From Desulfocicer vacuolatum DSM 3385 (lineage in GTDB: Bacteria; Desulfobacterota; Desulfobacteria; Desulfobacterales; Desulfobacteraceae), in assembly GCF_900176365.1 (NCBI RefSeq), contig NZ_FWXY01000002.1, positions 62,001-126,000 on the forward strand: a stretch of 64,000 bases of DNA, read 5' to 3'. The notes under the pieces are model-generated. The model saw only the letters and a list, made by a program, of their open reading frames with translations. It did no database searches and had not been told where the DNA came from. Each line of letters opens with the position of its first letter. Positions within the stretch are counted from its first letter, which is position 1. Position numbers and translations under genes: made by a program. Shown piece by piece: positions 1-8,721 of the stretch.

Positions 1-50
1 AAGCCTGACCCCCATGATGACCCCCATGACCCCCACAATACTGATGTTGA

Positions 51-79
51 TTGACATTATATCCAGTTTATTTTAATAT
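51..79 (+). promoter_or_regulatory. Predicted sigma70-type promoter of hicBA
   Basis: A perfect -35 box TTGACA at 51-56 is followed, after exactly 17 bases, by TAATAT at 74-79 (4 of 6 matches to TATAAT). It is the only convincing promoter between the window edge and hicB. Seen directly in sequence; activity is inferred. Confidence 0.6.
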
Positions 80-89
80 ATTTTTTATG

Positions 90-139
90 AAATACAGGCG
101 TAAAATACTACAGCTTCATGAAGTTTTGGGGTTGTATTT
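90..139. promoter_or_regulatory. Candidate HicB operator (inverted repeat)
   Basis: Just downstream of the predicted -10 box there is a 10-bp palindrome CTTCATGAAG at 114-123, flanked by the outer inverted arms AAATACA (90-96) and TGTATTT (133-139). HicB antitoxins commonly bind palindromes overlapping their own promoter, so this is a reasonable autoregulatory site. The symmetry is visible; binding is inference. Confidence 0.35.
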
Positions 140-149
140 AGGTGGATAT

Positions 150-188
150 ATGGCAAAAACAGACAAGATAAAAGAGGTTCAAAAATGA
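150..188 (+). CDS. Possible 12-residue leader peptide coupled to hicB
   Basis: A 13-codon frame (12 residues, MAKTDKIKEVQK) starts at ATG 150, preceded by AGGTGG four bases upstream. It ends in a TGA that overlaps the hicB ATG in an ATGA junction. The arrangement would make hicB translation depend partly on ribosomes finishing the leader. It could equally be a chance frame, or the true N-terminus region of an earlier hicB form. No homology is claimed. Confidence 0.3.
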   Translation: MAKTDKIKEVQK

Positions 189-373
189 GGAATCACACAT
201 TGATATATTGGAAAGATGATGGCTGGTATGTAGGCAAGCTTTTAGAAAACCCTGAAATAATGACCCAGGGAGAAACGCTGGAAGAGCTTGAAGTCAATAT
301 CAAAGATGCCTACATCATGATGTATGTTGATGATGTCCCCAGCGACTACCAGACCAAGGAAATTGCGCTGTGA
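185..373 (+). CDS. hicB: HicB-family antitoxin
   Basis: A 62-residue protein with the short HicB partial RNase H-like fold: N-terminal beta-strands containing W9 and the W14-Y15-V16-G17 stretch, the turn ETLEELEVNIKDA typical of HicB helix 1, then an acidic tail. HicB neutralises the HicA mRNA interferase and represses its own operon. The next gene, hicA, starts inside the last codons, with its GTG overlapping the hicB TGA, so the two are co-translated. AGAGG lies about eight bases before the ATG. The protein lacks a long C-terminal DNA-binding domain, so operator binding may rely on the HicAB complex. Family assignment is firm from sequence pattern and gene order. Confidence 0.82.
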   Translation: MRNHTLIYWKDDGWYVGKLLENPEIMTQGETLEELEVNIKDAYIMMYVDDVPSDYQTKEIAL

Positions 374-549
374 AGCGTAAGGAGTTTATTAGGTATTTGA
401 CCCGAAACGGATGTGTGCTTGTTCGGCATGGTTCCAGGCATGATGTGTATCAGAACCCAGTTAATGGAGAAAAACAACCGGTTCCAAGACATAAAGAAAT
501 CAAGGACATTCTTGCCAATCATATTAAAAAGCAGCTTGGGGTGAAATAA
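370..549 (+). CDS. hicA: HicA-family mRNA interferase toxin
   Basis: A 59-residue protein starting at GTG 370, which overlaps the hicB stop codon by four bases. It has the double-stranded RNA-binding-like HicA core: KRKEFIRYLTRNGCVLVRHG at the start, then a GSRHDVY segment carrying the conserved catalytic-type histidine, a VPRHKEIK strand and a C-terminal helix. HicA toxins cleave mRNA and arrest growth until HicB binds them. The order antitoxin-toxin matches the hicBA arrangement seen in part of the family. It is an easily overlooked gene because of its size and non-ATG start. Confidence 0.82.
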   Translation: MKRKEFIRYLTRNGCVLVRHGSRHDVYQNPVNGEKQPVPRHKEIKDILANHIKKQLGVK

Positions 550-879
550 CGTGGGCCGGCTTGTTTGGATATGGCGGAGTTTTGGTTAATAAATAGACAT
601 AATCTATTGAATTTATAGCAATTATTGAAGAGATACAAGACTGAACCTACTCGACACTGAATAATCCCGGCGATGATCTGAGTGGCGTATCCAGCCCAGC
701 ACCCTGTTCAGGCGCGGAGCGCCGGGACAAGGTGCTGACGCAGTCAGCACCGAGATTCGCGGTGGCGCAGCCGCCGTGAAAGAAAGGGCTATACTTTACC
801 CCCCAATAACCACAATAAACGAAGCCTGACCCCACCACGACCTTTCCTATAAAATCAAAAACTTAGCGGGGTCAGACCC
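550..879. repeat. Intergenic repeat block (composite palindromic repeat, minus orientation)
   Basis: No gene is supported here. Reading the minus strand, 800-834 is a copy of the GGGGTCAGGCTTCG-TTATTG box ending in GGGGGGTAAAGTAT. It is followed by a GGCTGCGCC palindrome around 765-780, and a GGGGTCAGACCC core lies at 866-879 directly against the stop codon of the next minus-strand gene. These are the same modules seen at 34-43 kb. The open frame on the minus strand at 647-838 is made of this repeat and is not called. Confidence 0.6.
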
Positions 880-1935
880 TCACAGGCTCACAGGGATGCC
901 GACGACTACAGCATTCTTTGGCACATCTTTATTTACAAAGCTGAAGGCCCCCACCACAGCGTTTTCACCCACAGTTACCCCGGGCATGACCACGCTATGG
1001 CTGCCGATGCGAGCATTTTTACAAAGGGTCACCTGCCCCTGCTTGTCATCAATGGTGGACACAGAATAAATGGAGCAATGGGAGCCAATCTGAACAAAAT
1101 CCCCAATGATAACCCCATGTTTTGCATTGATATAAGAAAAAGCCCCAATGTCTGTCTTATAACCGAGTTGAAATTTCTCGGTATTTTGAACCACCCAATT
1201 GTATTTTGTTGGTTGGCCATCCACTATTTCCGGGTATTGCCACTGGCTGAAACGATCGCTGGAACTCTCAGATATCTCAGGATCGGGGTTTACCAAGTTC
1301 CCTTGCGGGCACCCCCCCCAAGTTCCAGAAGTGACTGATTTGGTCACGCAAGCCCCGGCACCAATAATCACATCATCACCAATGACCAAGGGGTTTTCTT
1401 TGGTGCCATTCAAAAATACCGCACCCGTTCCCACATATACTCTCTTGCCCAGATACACATATCCTGAAACATGAACACCCGGGGCCAAAGTTGCGTAGTC
1501 ATCCATGATCACATCGTGGCCAATGGTGCAGTCCAGATTGATCTGCACATGATTTCCCATTTTAATGTTGGTGGTCAGGATGCAACCCGAACAGATCACC
1601 GTGCCTTCACCCATTTCAACCCAGGGAGACATTTCCGTTCGGGGATGAATCAATGTCCCTATTGATAGCCCTTCTTGTCGGACCTTTTTAGTAATTTTTT
1701 CTCGTATCTGGGGAGACCCCACGGCAACAACAACCCAAGCATCAGGAAATTTATCCTTGGCTTCCCCAAGAGACATGACCGGGATTCCGTTCATTTCTTT
1801 ACCATGGTATTTGGGATCATCATCAACAACTGCAACCACTTCGCATTCATTGCAGCTCTGCGCCAGCCAGGCGATTTCCCGGCCAAAACCTCCGGCTCCA
1901 TACACCACAATTTTTCTGAATTGATTATCTGGCAT
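880..1935 (-). CDS. Two-domain left-handed beta-helix sugar O/N-acyltransferase (PglD/NeuD-like plus second acyltransferase domain)
   Basis: This 351-residue protein joins two transferase modules. Residues 1-215 match the PglD/NeuD family: an N-terminal Rossmann-like part with VYGAGGFGREIAWLA for UDP-sugar binding, then hexapeptide repeats (GHDVIMDDYATLAPGV) and a catalytic-type histidine in IGHD. After a linker, residues about 240-351 form a second run of hexapeptide repeats, unlike typical PglD proteins of about 200-220 residues. PglD acetylates the 4-amino group of UDP-4-amino sugars using acetyl-CoA, but no PglF/PglE pair is visible here. The gene lies 14 bases after the initiating phosphoglycosyltransferase, so it probably modifies the first sugar or its nucleotide precursor. 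The stop codon is directly followed by a GGGTCTGAC repeat core. Confidence 0.75.
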   Translation of the reverse strand: MPDNQFRKIVVYGAGGFGREIAWLAQSCNECEVVAVVDDDPKYHGKEMNGIPVMSLGEAKDKFPDAWVVVAVGSPQIREKITKKVRQEGLSIGTLIHPRTEMSPWVEMGEGTVICSGCILTTNIKMGNHVQINLDCTIGHDVIMDDYATLAPGVHVSGYVYLGKRVYVGTGAVFLNGTKENPLVIGDDVIIGAGACVTKSVTSGTWGGCPQGNLVNPDPEISESSSDRFSQWQYPEIVDGQPTKYNWVVQNTEKFQLGYKTDIGAFSYINAKHGVIIGDFVQIGSHCSIYSVSTIDDKQGQVTLCKNARIGSHSVVMPGVTVGENAVVGAFSFVNKDVPKNAVVVGIPVSL

Positions 1936-1949
1936 TTTACCTCGCTTGA

Positions 1950-2579
1950 CTAAATACGAATGGATCGTTTATTACTCACTGAGTGTTGCTCAGAACCCAT
2001 AAACTCCTGCATTGTCGCTTCCCCATCTGCACTGATTCCCTCTCTATGGAAGACCTTTCCAACTGTCATCAAAAGAATCTTGATGTCCAGCCAAAGGGAT
2101 TGATTCTCCACATACCACACATCCAGCTTGAATTTTTCTTCCCATGTGATGGCATTGCGCCCATTTACCTGTGCCCAACCGGTAATCCCGGGCTTTGCTT
2201 CATGTCGTCTTGCCTGGTCGGGTGTATAACGGTCAAGATACTGCAGAAGCAAAGGCCGAGGCCCCACCAGACTCATATCCCCATTGAGAACATTAAACAA
2301 TTCCGGCAATTCATCCAAAGAGGTGGCCCGGAGGAATCGGCCCAGGCGTGTCAAGCGCTCGCAGTCGGGCAGCAGACAGCTATTGTCATCACACGCATTG
2401 GTCATGGTGCGGAATTTGTACATGTAAAAGGGATCGCCATGGAGGCCGGGGCGTTTCTGCCTGAAAAAAACCGGCGACCCCATTTTCTGACGCACCAGAA
2501 AAAAAAGAAACAACAAAACCGGGCTGATGACAATCAGACCGGCTGCGGTTGCAATGAAATCAAACAATCGTTTCAACAT
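1950..2579 (-). CDS. Initiating sugar-1-phosphate transferase (monotopic phosphoglycosyltransferase, PglC-like)
   Basis: A 209-residue monotopic phosphoglycosyltransferase. It transfers a sugar-1-phosphate from a UDP-sugar to undecaprenyl phosphate at the inner face of the cytoplasmic membrane, which starts each repeat unit. Visible hallmarks are the N-terminal re-entrant hydrophobic helix (residues 5-30), the basic FRQKRPG motif, YKFRTM, the catalytic-type Asp-Glu pair in ATSLDELPELFNVL, MSLVGPRPL, and KPGITGWAQVNGRN. The length is that of the minimal PglC core rather than the long WbaP form. It is the second-last gene of the minus-strand polysaccharide locus, as is common for initiating transferases. 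The C-terminal 30 residues are divergent. Confidence 0.88.
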   Translation of the reverse strand: MLKRLFDFIATAAGLIVISPVLLFLFFLVRQKMGSPVFFRQKRPGLHGDPFYMYKFRTMTNACDDNSCLLPDCERLTRLGRFLRATSLDELPELFNVLNGDMSLVGPRPLLLQYLDRYTPDQARRHEAKPGITGWAQVNGRNAITWEEKFKLDVWYVENQSLWLDIKILLMTVGKVFHREGISADGEATMQEFMGSEQHSVSNKRSIRI

Positions 2580-2852
2580 AGGGAATCCAGAACAAGAGGA
2601 TGAATGGCGTAAGTGGATAGCACAATATTTTCGCTTAAACAGCTCTTTTTGCCCCCGAAAAGGGGCTTCTAAGACCCAAAAGCGGCTCTTTTAAACGGGT
2701 TTTATTTGTCATATCAGCACATTAGGTGGGTCAGACGTAAGTTCTCAATAACCTGGGGTGATAAAGCCTGCTTACCCTTTAAACGCCGGGTGCTATTCAA
2801 AAGGATTTTATTAACGCCCGGACTTATTGAGAACTTGCGGTCAGACCCACCA
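2580..2852. repeat. Intergenic inverted repeat containing GGGTCAGAC cores
   Basis: There is no gene. Arms at 2725-2751 and 2824-2851 share TTATTGAGAACTT and each end in a GTCAGACCC/GGGTCTGAC core pointing outward, separated by about 70 bases. The right arm lies just past the TAA of the downstream-transcribed glycosyltransferase gene. A GCCCCCGAAAAGGGGC hairpin lies around 2650-2668. The structure resembles a paired-REP (BIME-like) unit, and it could also act as a 3' mRNA stabiliser or terminator. Confidence 0.5.
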
Positions 2853-4070
2853 TTATTTTTTCAACTCATGAAATATTTTTTCAAATTTTTTGACACCAGC
2901 GTTCATTGATAAGTTTTCTCTATAATACTGTGATCCTTTTAATCCCATCCGCTTTCTTTCAGTTTCAGTCATATTGTATAATTCCAATATGCCATCAAGC
3001 ATTGATTCTGGGCTTTCAGGAGTAAACATCACCCCGGCTTCAGATTCTCTAACGATATCGGCGGAATCTCCTTTAACACCTAAAAGGATTGGTTTTCCAG
3101 CTGCCATGTAGGCTTGAATTTTTGAGGGAATCGTTATTTGAAAAAGAGGGATATCCTTGAGATGAACCAACAGCACATCCGCCATTTGAAAAAGAGCATT
3201 GATCTTTTCCGGGGGCTGTCTCTCCAGAAAAACAACATTTTCAAGATTACGCCGGGTCGCGCTCTCTTCCATTCTCTCACATTCTATGCCGCCACCCACA
3301 AGCACAAATTTAATTTGTGGTTCAATTTTTAGCAGGTTTTCTGCTGCATCCAACACAGTATCTAACCCCTGCATTACCCCCATGGTACCGGCAAACATTA
3401 CAATAAAGGGGTTCTCTTTTTTCAGCTTGTTGAGTTTGGATGGAATACTTGAAGAGGTATTTATGTTGGTCTCATCGCACCAGTTGTAAATAACACTGAC
3501 ATTATTCTTTGGAACACCGCGTTTTACAAGTTCATTTTTAAAACCCGGGGATAGTGTTGTCAGATGGCTTGCCCGTCGGTAAACGTTATTACACCAAAAA
3601 CTAAGCAGGTGCATCAGATTCGATTTTCTCATCATTCCTGAATCAATTACTGAATCAGGCCAAAGATCCTGAATATCAAGAACCACCGGACATCCATGTA
3701 TTTTTTTCAATAACCAGGCTGCCCAATCCAAGGTAATGAGGTTATAAGCATAAATAACATCCGGTTTTTTGACCAGCAATGGGCCGATCAATGCTGCACT
3801 GACAGCAAAACTCATGTAATTTAAAATTCGATGAAAACCTGAATGATTGTGGCTGGGATAAAGTGCAACCCGATTCACCGGTATAGAATCAATTACCTCA
3901 CGATGAAACAACCGAACCTTATACCCTGGATAAATTTTACCATTGGGATAATTGGGGAACCCGGTAAGTATCTCCACCTCATGACCCCGAGCCTGCAAGG
4001 CTTTGGCAAAAGGTATACCTTTAAAAAAAGGCTCTGGCTGACACCACTGGGATAAAATTAAAATTCTCAT
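2853..4070 (-). CDS. Family-4 glycosyltransferase (WbuB-like, probable L-FucNAc/FucNAm transferase)
   Basis: A 405-residue GT-B enzyme. The N-terminal acceptor domain begins [20 protein letters not shown] and carries the [15 protein letters not shown] motif typical of WbuB/WbpH-type transferases. The C-terminal domain has [20 protein letters not shown] and the donor-binding [17 protein letters not shown]. Its start overlaps the stop of the 2-epimerase gene by four bases (ATGA), which ties it to the FucNAc branch. WbuB homologues transfer L-FucNAc in E. coli O-antigens, so the same donor is inferred here. No membrane span is apparent; it should work at the cytoplasmic membrane surface. Confidence 0.8.
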   Translation of the reverse strand: MRILILSQWCQPEPFFKGIPFAKALQARGHEVEILTGFPNYPNGKIYPGYKVRLFHREVIDSIPVNRVALYPSHNHSGFHRILNYMSFAVSAALIGPLLVKKPDVIYAYNLITLDWAAWLLKKIHGCPVVLDIQDLWPDSVIDSGMMRKSNLMHLLSFWCNNVYRRASHLTTLSPGFKNELVKRGVPKNNVSVIYNWCDETNINTSSSIPSKLNKLKKENPFIVMFAGTMGVMQGLDTVLDAAENLLKIEPQIKFVLVGGGIECERMEESATRRNLENVVFLERQPPEKINALFQMADVLLVHLKDIPLFQITIPSKIQAYMAAGKPILLGVKGDSADIVRESEAGVMFTPESPESMLDGILELYNMTETERKRMGLKGSQYYRENLSMNAGVKKFEKIFHELKK

Positions 4071-5197
4071 ACTTTATGCCAAACAAACCTATTTACATAA
4101 TCTATGTAGCTCAAAATAATTCGTACGACTTTCTGGCTGACATTGGGCATGGCGTAATCATTTACAATGCGCAAACTTCTGTCGCTACCTGTGGGTTGAT
4201 CTTCCAATATCTGGATTGCATTTTGAATGATTTTCCATTCAAAACCCGTCATCATCACCGCCCCCTCTTCCATCCCCTCTGGTCTTTCATGGGCATTGCG
4301 GATATTTAAAGCGGGGAAATTCAAGATAGAGCTTTCTTCATTAATGGTCCCGCTGTCTGACAGCACTGCCCTGGAATGCATCTGAAGCTTGACATAATCA
4401 TTAAATCCCAAGGGTTTCATCAGCTCCACCAAACCATTCAATTGTACTTTTTCTGCATCCATACGTTTCCGGGTCCGGGGATGTGTGGATACGATGATGC
4501 GGTGGTTGTAGGTTTCTGCCAACTGATTTAAAATTTCTATGAGCTTGGAGAATTGTTCCGGAGCATCAATATTTTCCTCACGATGGGCACTGACAACAAA
4601 ATATTTCCCAGGCTCAAGACCTAACCGCCCAAGCACATCGGAATCCATGATTTTGGGCATGTAATGATGCAGCACCTCATACATGGGGCTACCGGTCTTG
4701 ATAATACGATCCGGAAGAAGGCCTTCACGCAGCAGGTACTCCCTGGCAATGCTGCTGTAGGGCATATTGATATCACTGATGTGATCAATGATTTTGCGAT
4801 TGATCTCCTCGGGTACCCGTTGGTCAAAACAGCGATTCCCGGCTTCCATGTGGAAGACGGGAATCTTTCGACGTTTGGCTGCATAGGCGGACAGGCAGCT
4901 GTTGGTATCCCCCAGCACAAGGAGGGCATCGGGGTTCTCCTTTTCCAACACCTCATCCACCTTGGCAATGACCTGCCCCACTGTATCACAGGCGGTTTTG
5001 CCAGCTGCTTCCAGGAAATAATCGGGTTTACGAAGTTCCAGATCATCAAAGAAGACCTGATTCAACTCATAATCATAATTCTGGCCGGTGTGGACTATTA
5101 TCTGTTCCATATATTTATCCAGTGCTGCCATGACTCTGGACAGACGGATAATTTCAGGGCGGGTGCCCACAACTGTCATTACTTTGAGTTTATTCAT
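4067..5197 (-). CDS. fnlC: UDP-HexNAc 2-epimerase, non-hydrolysing (FnlC/WbjD/CapG type)
   Basis: This 376-residue protein of the non-hydrolysing UDP-GlcNAc 2-epimerase fold starts [18 protein letters not shown] and contains [29 protein letters not shown]-type loops, [12 protein letters not shown] and [13 protein letters not shown]. The wording [18 protein letters not shown] is closer to the FnlC/CapG subgroup than to WecB. In the UDP-L-FucNAc pathway it converts UDP-N-acetyl-L-pneumosamine to UDP-L-FucNAc. The immediately upstream genes fnlB and fnlA supply the two preceding steps, so the pathway is complete in this cluster. The start is the ATG at 5195-5197. Confidence 0.88.
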   Translation of the reverse strand: MNKLKVMTVVGTRPEIIRLSRVMAALDKYMEQIIVHTGQNYDYELNQVFFDDLELRKPDYFLEAAGKTACDTVGQVIAKVDEVLEKENPDALLVLGDTNSCLSAYAAKRRKIPVFHMEAGNRCFDQRVPEEINRKIIDHISDINMPYSSIAREYLLREGLLPDRIIKTGSPMYEVLHHYMPKIMDSDVLGRLGLEPGKYFVVSAHREENIDAPEQFSKLIEILNQLAETYNHRIIVSTHPRTRKRMDAEKVQLNGLVELMKPLGFNDYVKLQMHSRAVLSDSGTINEESSILNFPALNIRNAHERPEGMEEGAVMMTGFEWKIIQNAIQILEDQPTGSDRSLRIVNDYAMPNVSQKVVRIILSYIDYVNRFVWHKV

Positions 5198-5302
5198 CGT
5201 TGCCTTTTCTTAATCAAAAATCACAAATAATCGTCTGAGCCCGTTTACCCAAACAGAGAGGCTGAAAATTTAGATCATCAAGTGGATGTAATTCATTGGC
5301 AA

Positions 5303-6412
5303 TTAGACCTTTTCAAAACAGGTGTCTGGTTTTTCAGGATTAAACATTTCACTTGCCCAGAACAGTGTCACCAGCACGCCTTTGCCTATATTTTCAATGG
5401 AATGGGTGTAACCAGGCGGAATGTCAACCACCTGGTAATTTTCTCCACACACCGGATATTCCAGGATTTCATCCTTCTCTATATGTCGGAAACGAATTAC
5501 CCCTTCCCCCTCCAACACCAAAAATTTTTCTGTTTTGGTGTGGTGGTAGTGATCACCCCGTGTGACTCCAGGGTTTGTCCTGCTGACAAAGATCTGTCCA
5601 ATGGCTGGGGACTTTACAAACTCCGCAAGACTGCCCCGCTGGTCTGATTTTATGTCCAGGCCATACTCAAATTTTTTTTCATCCAGATATGTCAGGTATG
5701 TTCCATAAAGGGCTCGATCAAAATCGGTGTTAAGATCTGGCAAGAGCAAACTGGTTCTCATTTCCCTGAAGGATTGAATTTTTGCTGCCAGTTCACCCAA
5801 TGTAATGCGGGTGGAACATAGGGGTTCTGCAAATCTAAATCCGGGAGTTTTTGAGTCTATATCATTAATAAAGGCTTTTACCACATCATCAATGTGTGTC
5901 AGGTCAATTTCGTGGGCTGGATCAGATATTTGGATGGGCAGATTATTGGCAATGTTGTGACAAAATGTTGCGGTTACAGAATTGTAATTGGGCCGACACC
6001 ACATACCAAATAAATTTTTGAAGCGATGAACCACACACTCTGCACCAGTATCCTCTGAAAATTTCTGGAGCAATTCTTCTGCTCCACGTTTGCTTATGCC
6101 ATAGGGATTATCAAGATCCGCCTGGATGGAGGAGGAGAGCACAATTTTTGGTGAGCGATTCATTAATTTCAACTTTAGACAAATTTCATCAATGGAACCG
6201 GTATTGCCGGTTTCAAACTCGTCTGGATTTTCTGGCCTGTTGACTCCTGCAAGGTGGATAATGCAATCGGCTTCAGCTAAAAAATCATCAAGTTCTTCAG
6301 GTTGGCTGTTCACATCATATTCATATAGAATAATATCCTCATGCTGACGTAAAACAGCACAAAGATTTCTGCCCACAAATCCTTTTGATCCCGTGACCAA
6401 TATTTTTTTCAT
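5303..6412 (-). CDS. fnlB: Bifunctional epimerase/reductase with C-terminal cupin (FnlB/CapF/WbjC)
   Basis: A 369-residue CapF-type enzyme. The N-terminal short-chain dehydrogenase domain (about 1-245) has VTGSKGFVGRNLC for NAD(P)H and a YGISKRGAE active-site segment. The C-terminal cupin (about 255-369) has RGDHYHHTKTEKFLVLEGEG, with histidines positioned for metal binding. In S. aureus CapF and its relatives the cupin catalyses C3 epimerisation and the dehydrogenase domain reduces C4, giving UDP-N-acetyl-L-pneumosamine. The gene lies between fnlA and fnlC in the usual order. About 105 non-coding bases separate it from fnlC. The call is confident. Confidence 0.9.
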   Translation of the reverse strand: MKKILVTGSKGFVGRNLCAVLRQHEDIILYEYDVNSQPEELDDFLAEADCIIHLAGVNRPENPDEFETGNTGSIDEICLKLKLMNRSPKIVLSSSIQADLDNPYGISKRGAEELLQKFSEDTGAECVVHRFKNLFGMWCRPNYNSVTATFCHNIANNLPIQISDPAHEIDLTHIDDVVKAFINDIDSKTPGFRFAEPLCSTRITLGELAAKIQSFREMRTSLLLPDLNTDFDRALYGTYLTYLDEKKFEYGLDIKSDQRGSLAEFVKSPAIGQIFVSRTNPGVTRGDHYHHTKTEKFLVLEGEGVIRFRHIEKDEILEYPVCGENYQVVDIPPGYTHSIENIGKGVLVTLFWASEMFNPEKPDTCFEKV

Positions 6413-6471
6413 CTATATCCCTTCAACAATTATTTGTCTCTTATCCTTTGCTCATTGGTGAACTTCGTGCC

Positions 6472-7506
6472 TCAAACTTCTACTTTTTCCCCTCGCAATG
6501 CCATCTGCACACATTCTAACTTAAGCAACAAGTCACACATGCCGGCCACATCCTTCTGATCTATATTATGGGAATTATAATCCAGATTCAAAGCAACTTC
6601 CTCACGACCTTCACTGAAATATTGAGAATAATTCAGGTCACGATTGTCTGCTGGTACCCGGTAATAACCACCGAGATCTTCCGCAACGGCCATCTCTTCC
6701 CTTGTCAACAAGGTCTCATAGAGTTTTTCACCATGCCTGGTACCAATGACTGTGATGGGGGTATCCACTTTGAGCAGTTTTTTCAAAGCCAGAGCCAATG
6801 TTTCAAGAGTGCAAGCGGCAGCCTTCTGGACAAAGGTGTCTCCCGGATTCCCATTTTCAAAGGCATACACGACAAGATCAACAGCATCTTCAATGGTCAT
6901 CATGAACCGACTCATGGCAGGATCTGTGATAGTTAAAGGGTGTCCTTCTTGAATCTGCTTAATAAAGAGGGGGATGACCGATCCTCTGCTAGCCATAACA
7001 TTGCCATAACGTGTGATGGAAATGGTTGTGGTATCAGTGGCTACTCGAGATTTTGCCACAGCTATTTTTTCCATCATTGCTTTGGAAATTCCCATTGCGT
7101 TAATGGGATAAACTGCCTTATCTGTGCTTAAGATAATTACCCGTTCCACTTTTGCATCTATTGCAGCATTAAGCATATTCTCTGTGCCGATTGCATTGGT
7201 TCTTAATGCTTCAACCGGAAAAAATTCACAAGATGGAACCTGTTTCAGAGCGGCAGCATGAAACACTAAATCAACCCCAATCATGGCATCTCTCAGACTA
7301 CTTGAATCACGAACATTACCGATATAAAATTTCAATTTTGAATCGGCATATTCTTTTCGCATGTCATCTTGTTTTTTTTCATCTCGTGAAAAAATACGTA
7401 CTTCTTTAATTTTGGTTTCTAAAAAACCTTTCAAAACCGCGTTCCCAAAAGTGCCCGTCCCGCCAGTTATTAATAAAATTTTATCAGTAAACATAATATT
7501 TTTCAT
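6472..7506 (-). CDS. fnlA: UDP-GlcNAc 4,6-dehydratase/5-epimerase (FnlA/CapE/WbjB)
   Basis: A 344-residue soluble short-chain dehydrogenase. It has the GGTGTFGNAVLKGFL nucleotide loop, VFHAAALKQVPSCE, STDKAVYPINAMGISKAMMEK (a Met replaces the usual active-site Tyr of YxxxK, as is characteristic of the CapE/FlaA1 group) and a typical C-terminal substrate cap. It converts UDP-GlcNAc into the 4-keto-6-deoxy-L-talose-type intermediate that starts UDP-L-FucNAc synthesis. It is the first gene of the fnlABC set on the minus strand. About 100 bases upstream lies the remnant of an IS66 element, so its promoter or read-through may have been altered. Initiation could be at the fifth residue instead (second ATG). 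Confidence 0.9.
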   Translation of the reverse strand: MKNIMFTDKILLITGGTGTFGNAVLKGFLETKIKEVRIFSRDEKKQDDMRKEYADSKLKFYIGNVRDSSSLRDAMIGVDLVFHAAALKQVPSCEFFPVEALRTNAIGTENMLNAAIDAKVERVIILSTDKAVYPINAMGISKAMMEKIAVAKSRVATDTTTISITRYGNVMASRGSVIPLFIKQIQEGHPLTITDPAMSRFMMTIEDAVDLVVYAFENGNPGDTFVQKAAACTLETLALALKKLLKVDTPITVIGTRHGEKLYETLLTREEMAVAEDLGGYYRVPADNRDLNYSQYFSEGREEVALNLDYNSHNIDQKDVAGMCDLLLKLECVQMALRGEKVEV

Positions 7507-7605
7507 CCCAACAATCTATAATTATCAAAGGTTTGAACATTTAAAATCTGTAACTATTCAGCGTCGAAAATTCATGCCCAGCTAATTATTCAAACATCCA
7601 GCCGG

Positions 7606-7945
7606 GTAACTACGAACTTTTTGGCTCCATATGACAGAAACCAGGGAGACTGCCTTCAAACAACATCCGCAGAGCATCCGTAGCACTCATCCCATGCTTC
7701 CGGCACGTGGAAAGATAACTGCGTACGCGGCAGAATATTTGAGCTCCGTCCATGGAACGGAAACACCCGGACACCTTCTGCTGAAGCATTGTCATCCTGA
7801 GGTCATTTCCACCCTGGTTGTTGGTGAAGGTGTGTCAGGTTCCTCCATGAACCTCAGGATCTGTGTTTCAAAGTATCTCAGCCGTTCAAGAAGGCTTCTT
7901 GCCTTGAAGCGCTTGGCCGTCCCCGAGTTCCCTTTTTCCTTTAGA
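7606..7945 (-). pseudogene. IS66-family transposase remnant (3' end of tnpC and element terminus)
   Basis: On the minus strand the translation gives KRFKARSLLERL, then FMEEPDT, a one-base frameshift, FTNNQ, then DLRMTMLQQKVSGCFRSMDG and a DALRMLFEG tail. This is the recognisable C-terminal block of IS66 TnpC transposases. The frame break lies near 7836. The stop codon at 7610-7612 sits next to GTAAC at 7606-7610, which resembles the GTAA ends of IS66 elements. The rest of the element is gone, so this is an old, decayed insertion between hisF and fnlA. The overlapping plus-strand frame is a shadow. Confidence 0.75.
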
Positions 7946-8719
7946 ACCGGTGATTGAAAAGAGCTTATCCTTATCCGCCGAATTTGGATACTGAATCAGC
8001 ACCGCGCGGTATTTACCCTTGAACACAAACAGGCTGCCAGCTGCTGCCCCGATCACCCCGTAGCGATGTACCAGCGCACGAAGGTCTTCCACTGCGCCCG
8101 CCCCACCCAGAACCGAGATTGGCAAACTGACCGCACCCCGCACTTGATCAATTAAGGCATAATCATAACCCTTCATTACCCCATCCTGATCGATTGAGTT
8201 GACCAGAATCTCACCGGCACCTAAAGCCTCGGCTTGACGGGCAAACTCTACAGGATGTATACCAGTGGAGTGCTTACCGTTATGCGTAAAGACCTCATAG
8301 CGCTTACTTATCAGCCCGATTTTTTTGACATCCAGCACCACCACGAGACTTTGATTGCCCACTCTCCGCGATGACTCGTAAATTAGTTTTGAGTTTGTCA
8401 GTGCCGCACTACTGATCGCCACCTTTTCAACTCCCAGGCTGATAATACGCTCCACATGTTCAGGTGTTTTCACCCCGCCACCATAACACAGAGGCATCCG
8501 ACATTCACCGGAAAGATTGGCGATCAGCCCGTAATCCGGTTCCTGGCCGAAGGCAGTGGCGTCGATATCCAACACGATAAGTTCATCCACTTCCTTCTCG
8601 TTGAAAATACGCACAGCATTCAGCGGATCACCCACATACCGAGGCTCAGCGAACTTCACTGTTTTCACCAATCCGCCATTTTGTATCAACAGACATGGAA
8701 TTATTCGAGGACGTAGCAT
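7886..8719 (-). CDS. HisF-like glutamine-amidotransferase cyclase partner (HisF2/WbuZ type), with IS-derived tail
   Basis: This 277-residue protein has the HisF TIM-barrel pattern: RIIPCLLIQNGGLVKTVKF at the N-terminus, DELIVLDIDATAFG on strand 2, LCYGGGVKTPEHVERI, GAGEILVNSIDQDG, and VLGGAGAVEDL with a C-terminal phosphate-binding AAAGSLFVFKGKY. In O-antigen loci such copies pair with HisH and an N-acetyl-sugar amidotransferase to install an acetamidino group, the HisH-HisF pair supplying ammonia. The last residues (about 262-277, after KDKLFSITG) run into the IS66 remnant in another frame, so the native C-terminus has been replaced. Function is probably retained because the barrel is complete. 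Confidence 0.8.
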   Translation of the reverse strand: MLRPRIIPCLLIQNGGLVKTVKFAEPRYVGDPLNAVRIFNEKEVDELIVLDIDATAFGQEPDYGLIANLSGECRMPLCYGGGVKTPEHVERIISLGVEKVAISSAALTNSKLIYESSRRVGNQSLVVVLDVKKIGLISKRYEVFTHNGKHSTGIHPVEFARQAEALGAGEILVNSIDQDGVMKGYDYALIDQVRGAVSLPISVLGGAGAVEDLRALVHRYGVIGAAAGSLFVFKGKYRAVLIQYPNSADKDKLFSITGSKGKRELGDGQALQGKKPS

Positions 8720-8721
8720 GA

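Noticed and set aside
647-838. Minus-strand open frame of 63 codons
   Set aside because: It consists of the GGGGTCAGG-type repeat and the GCGGCTGCGCC palindrome and has no ribosome-binding site or protein family.
7631-7957. Plus-strand open frame of 108 codons
   Set aside because: It is the antisense of the IS66 transposase remnant, whose minus-strand translation is clearly recognisable.
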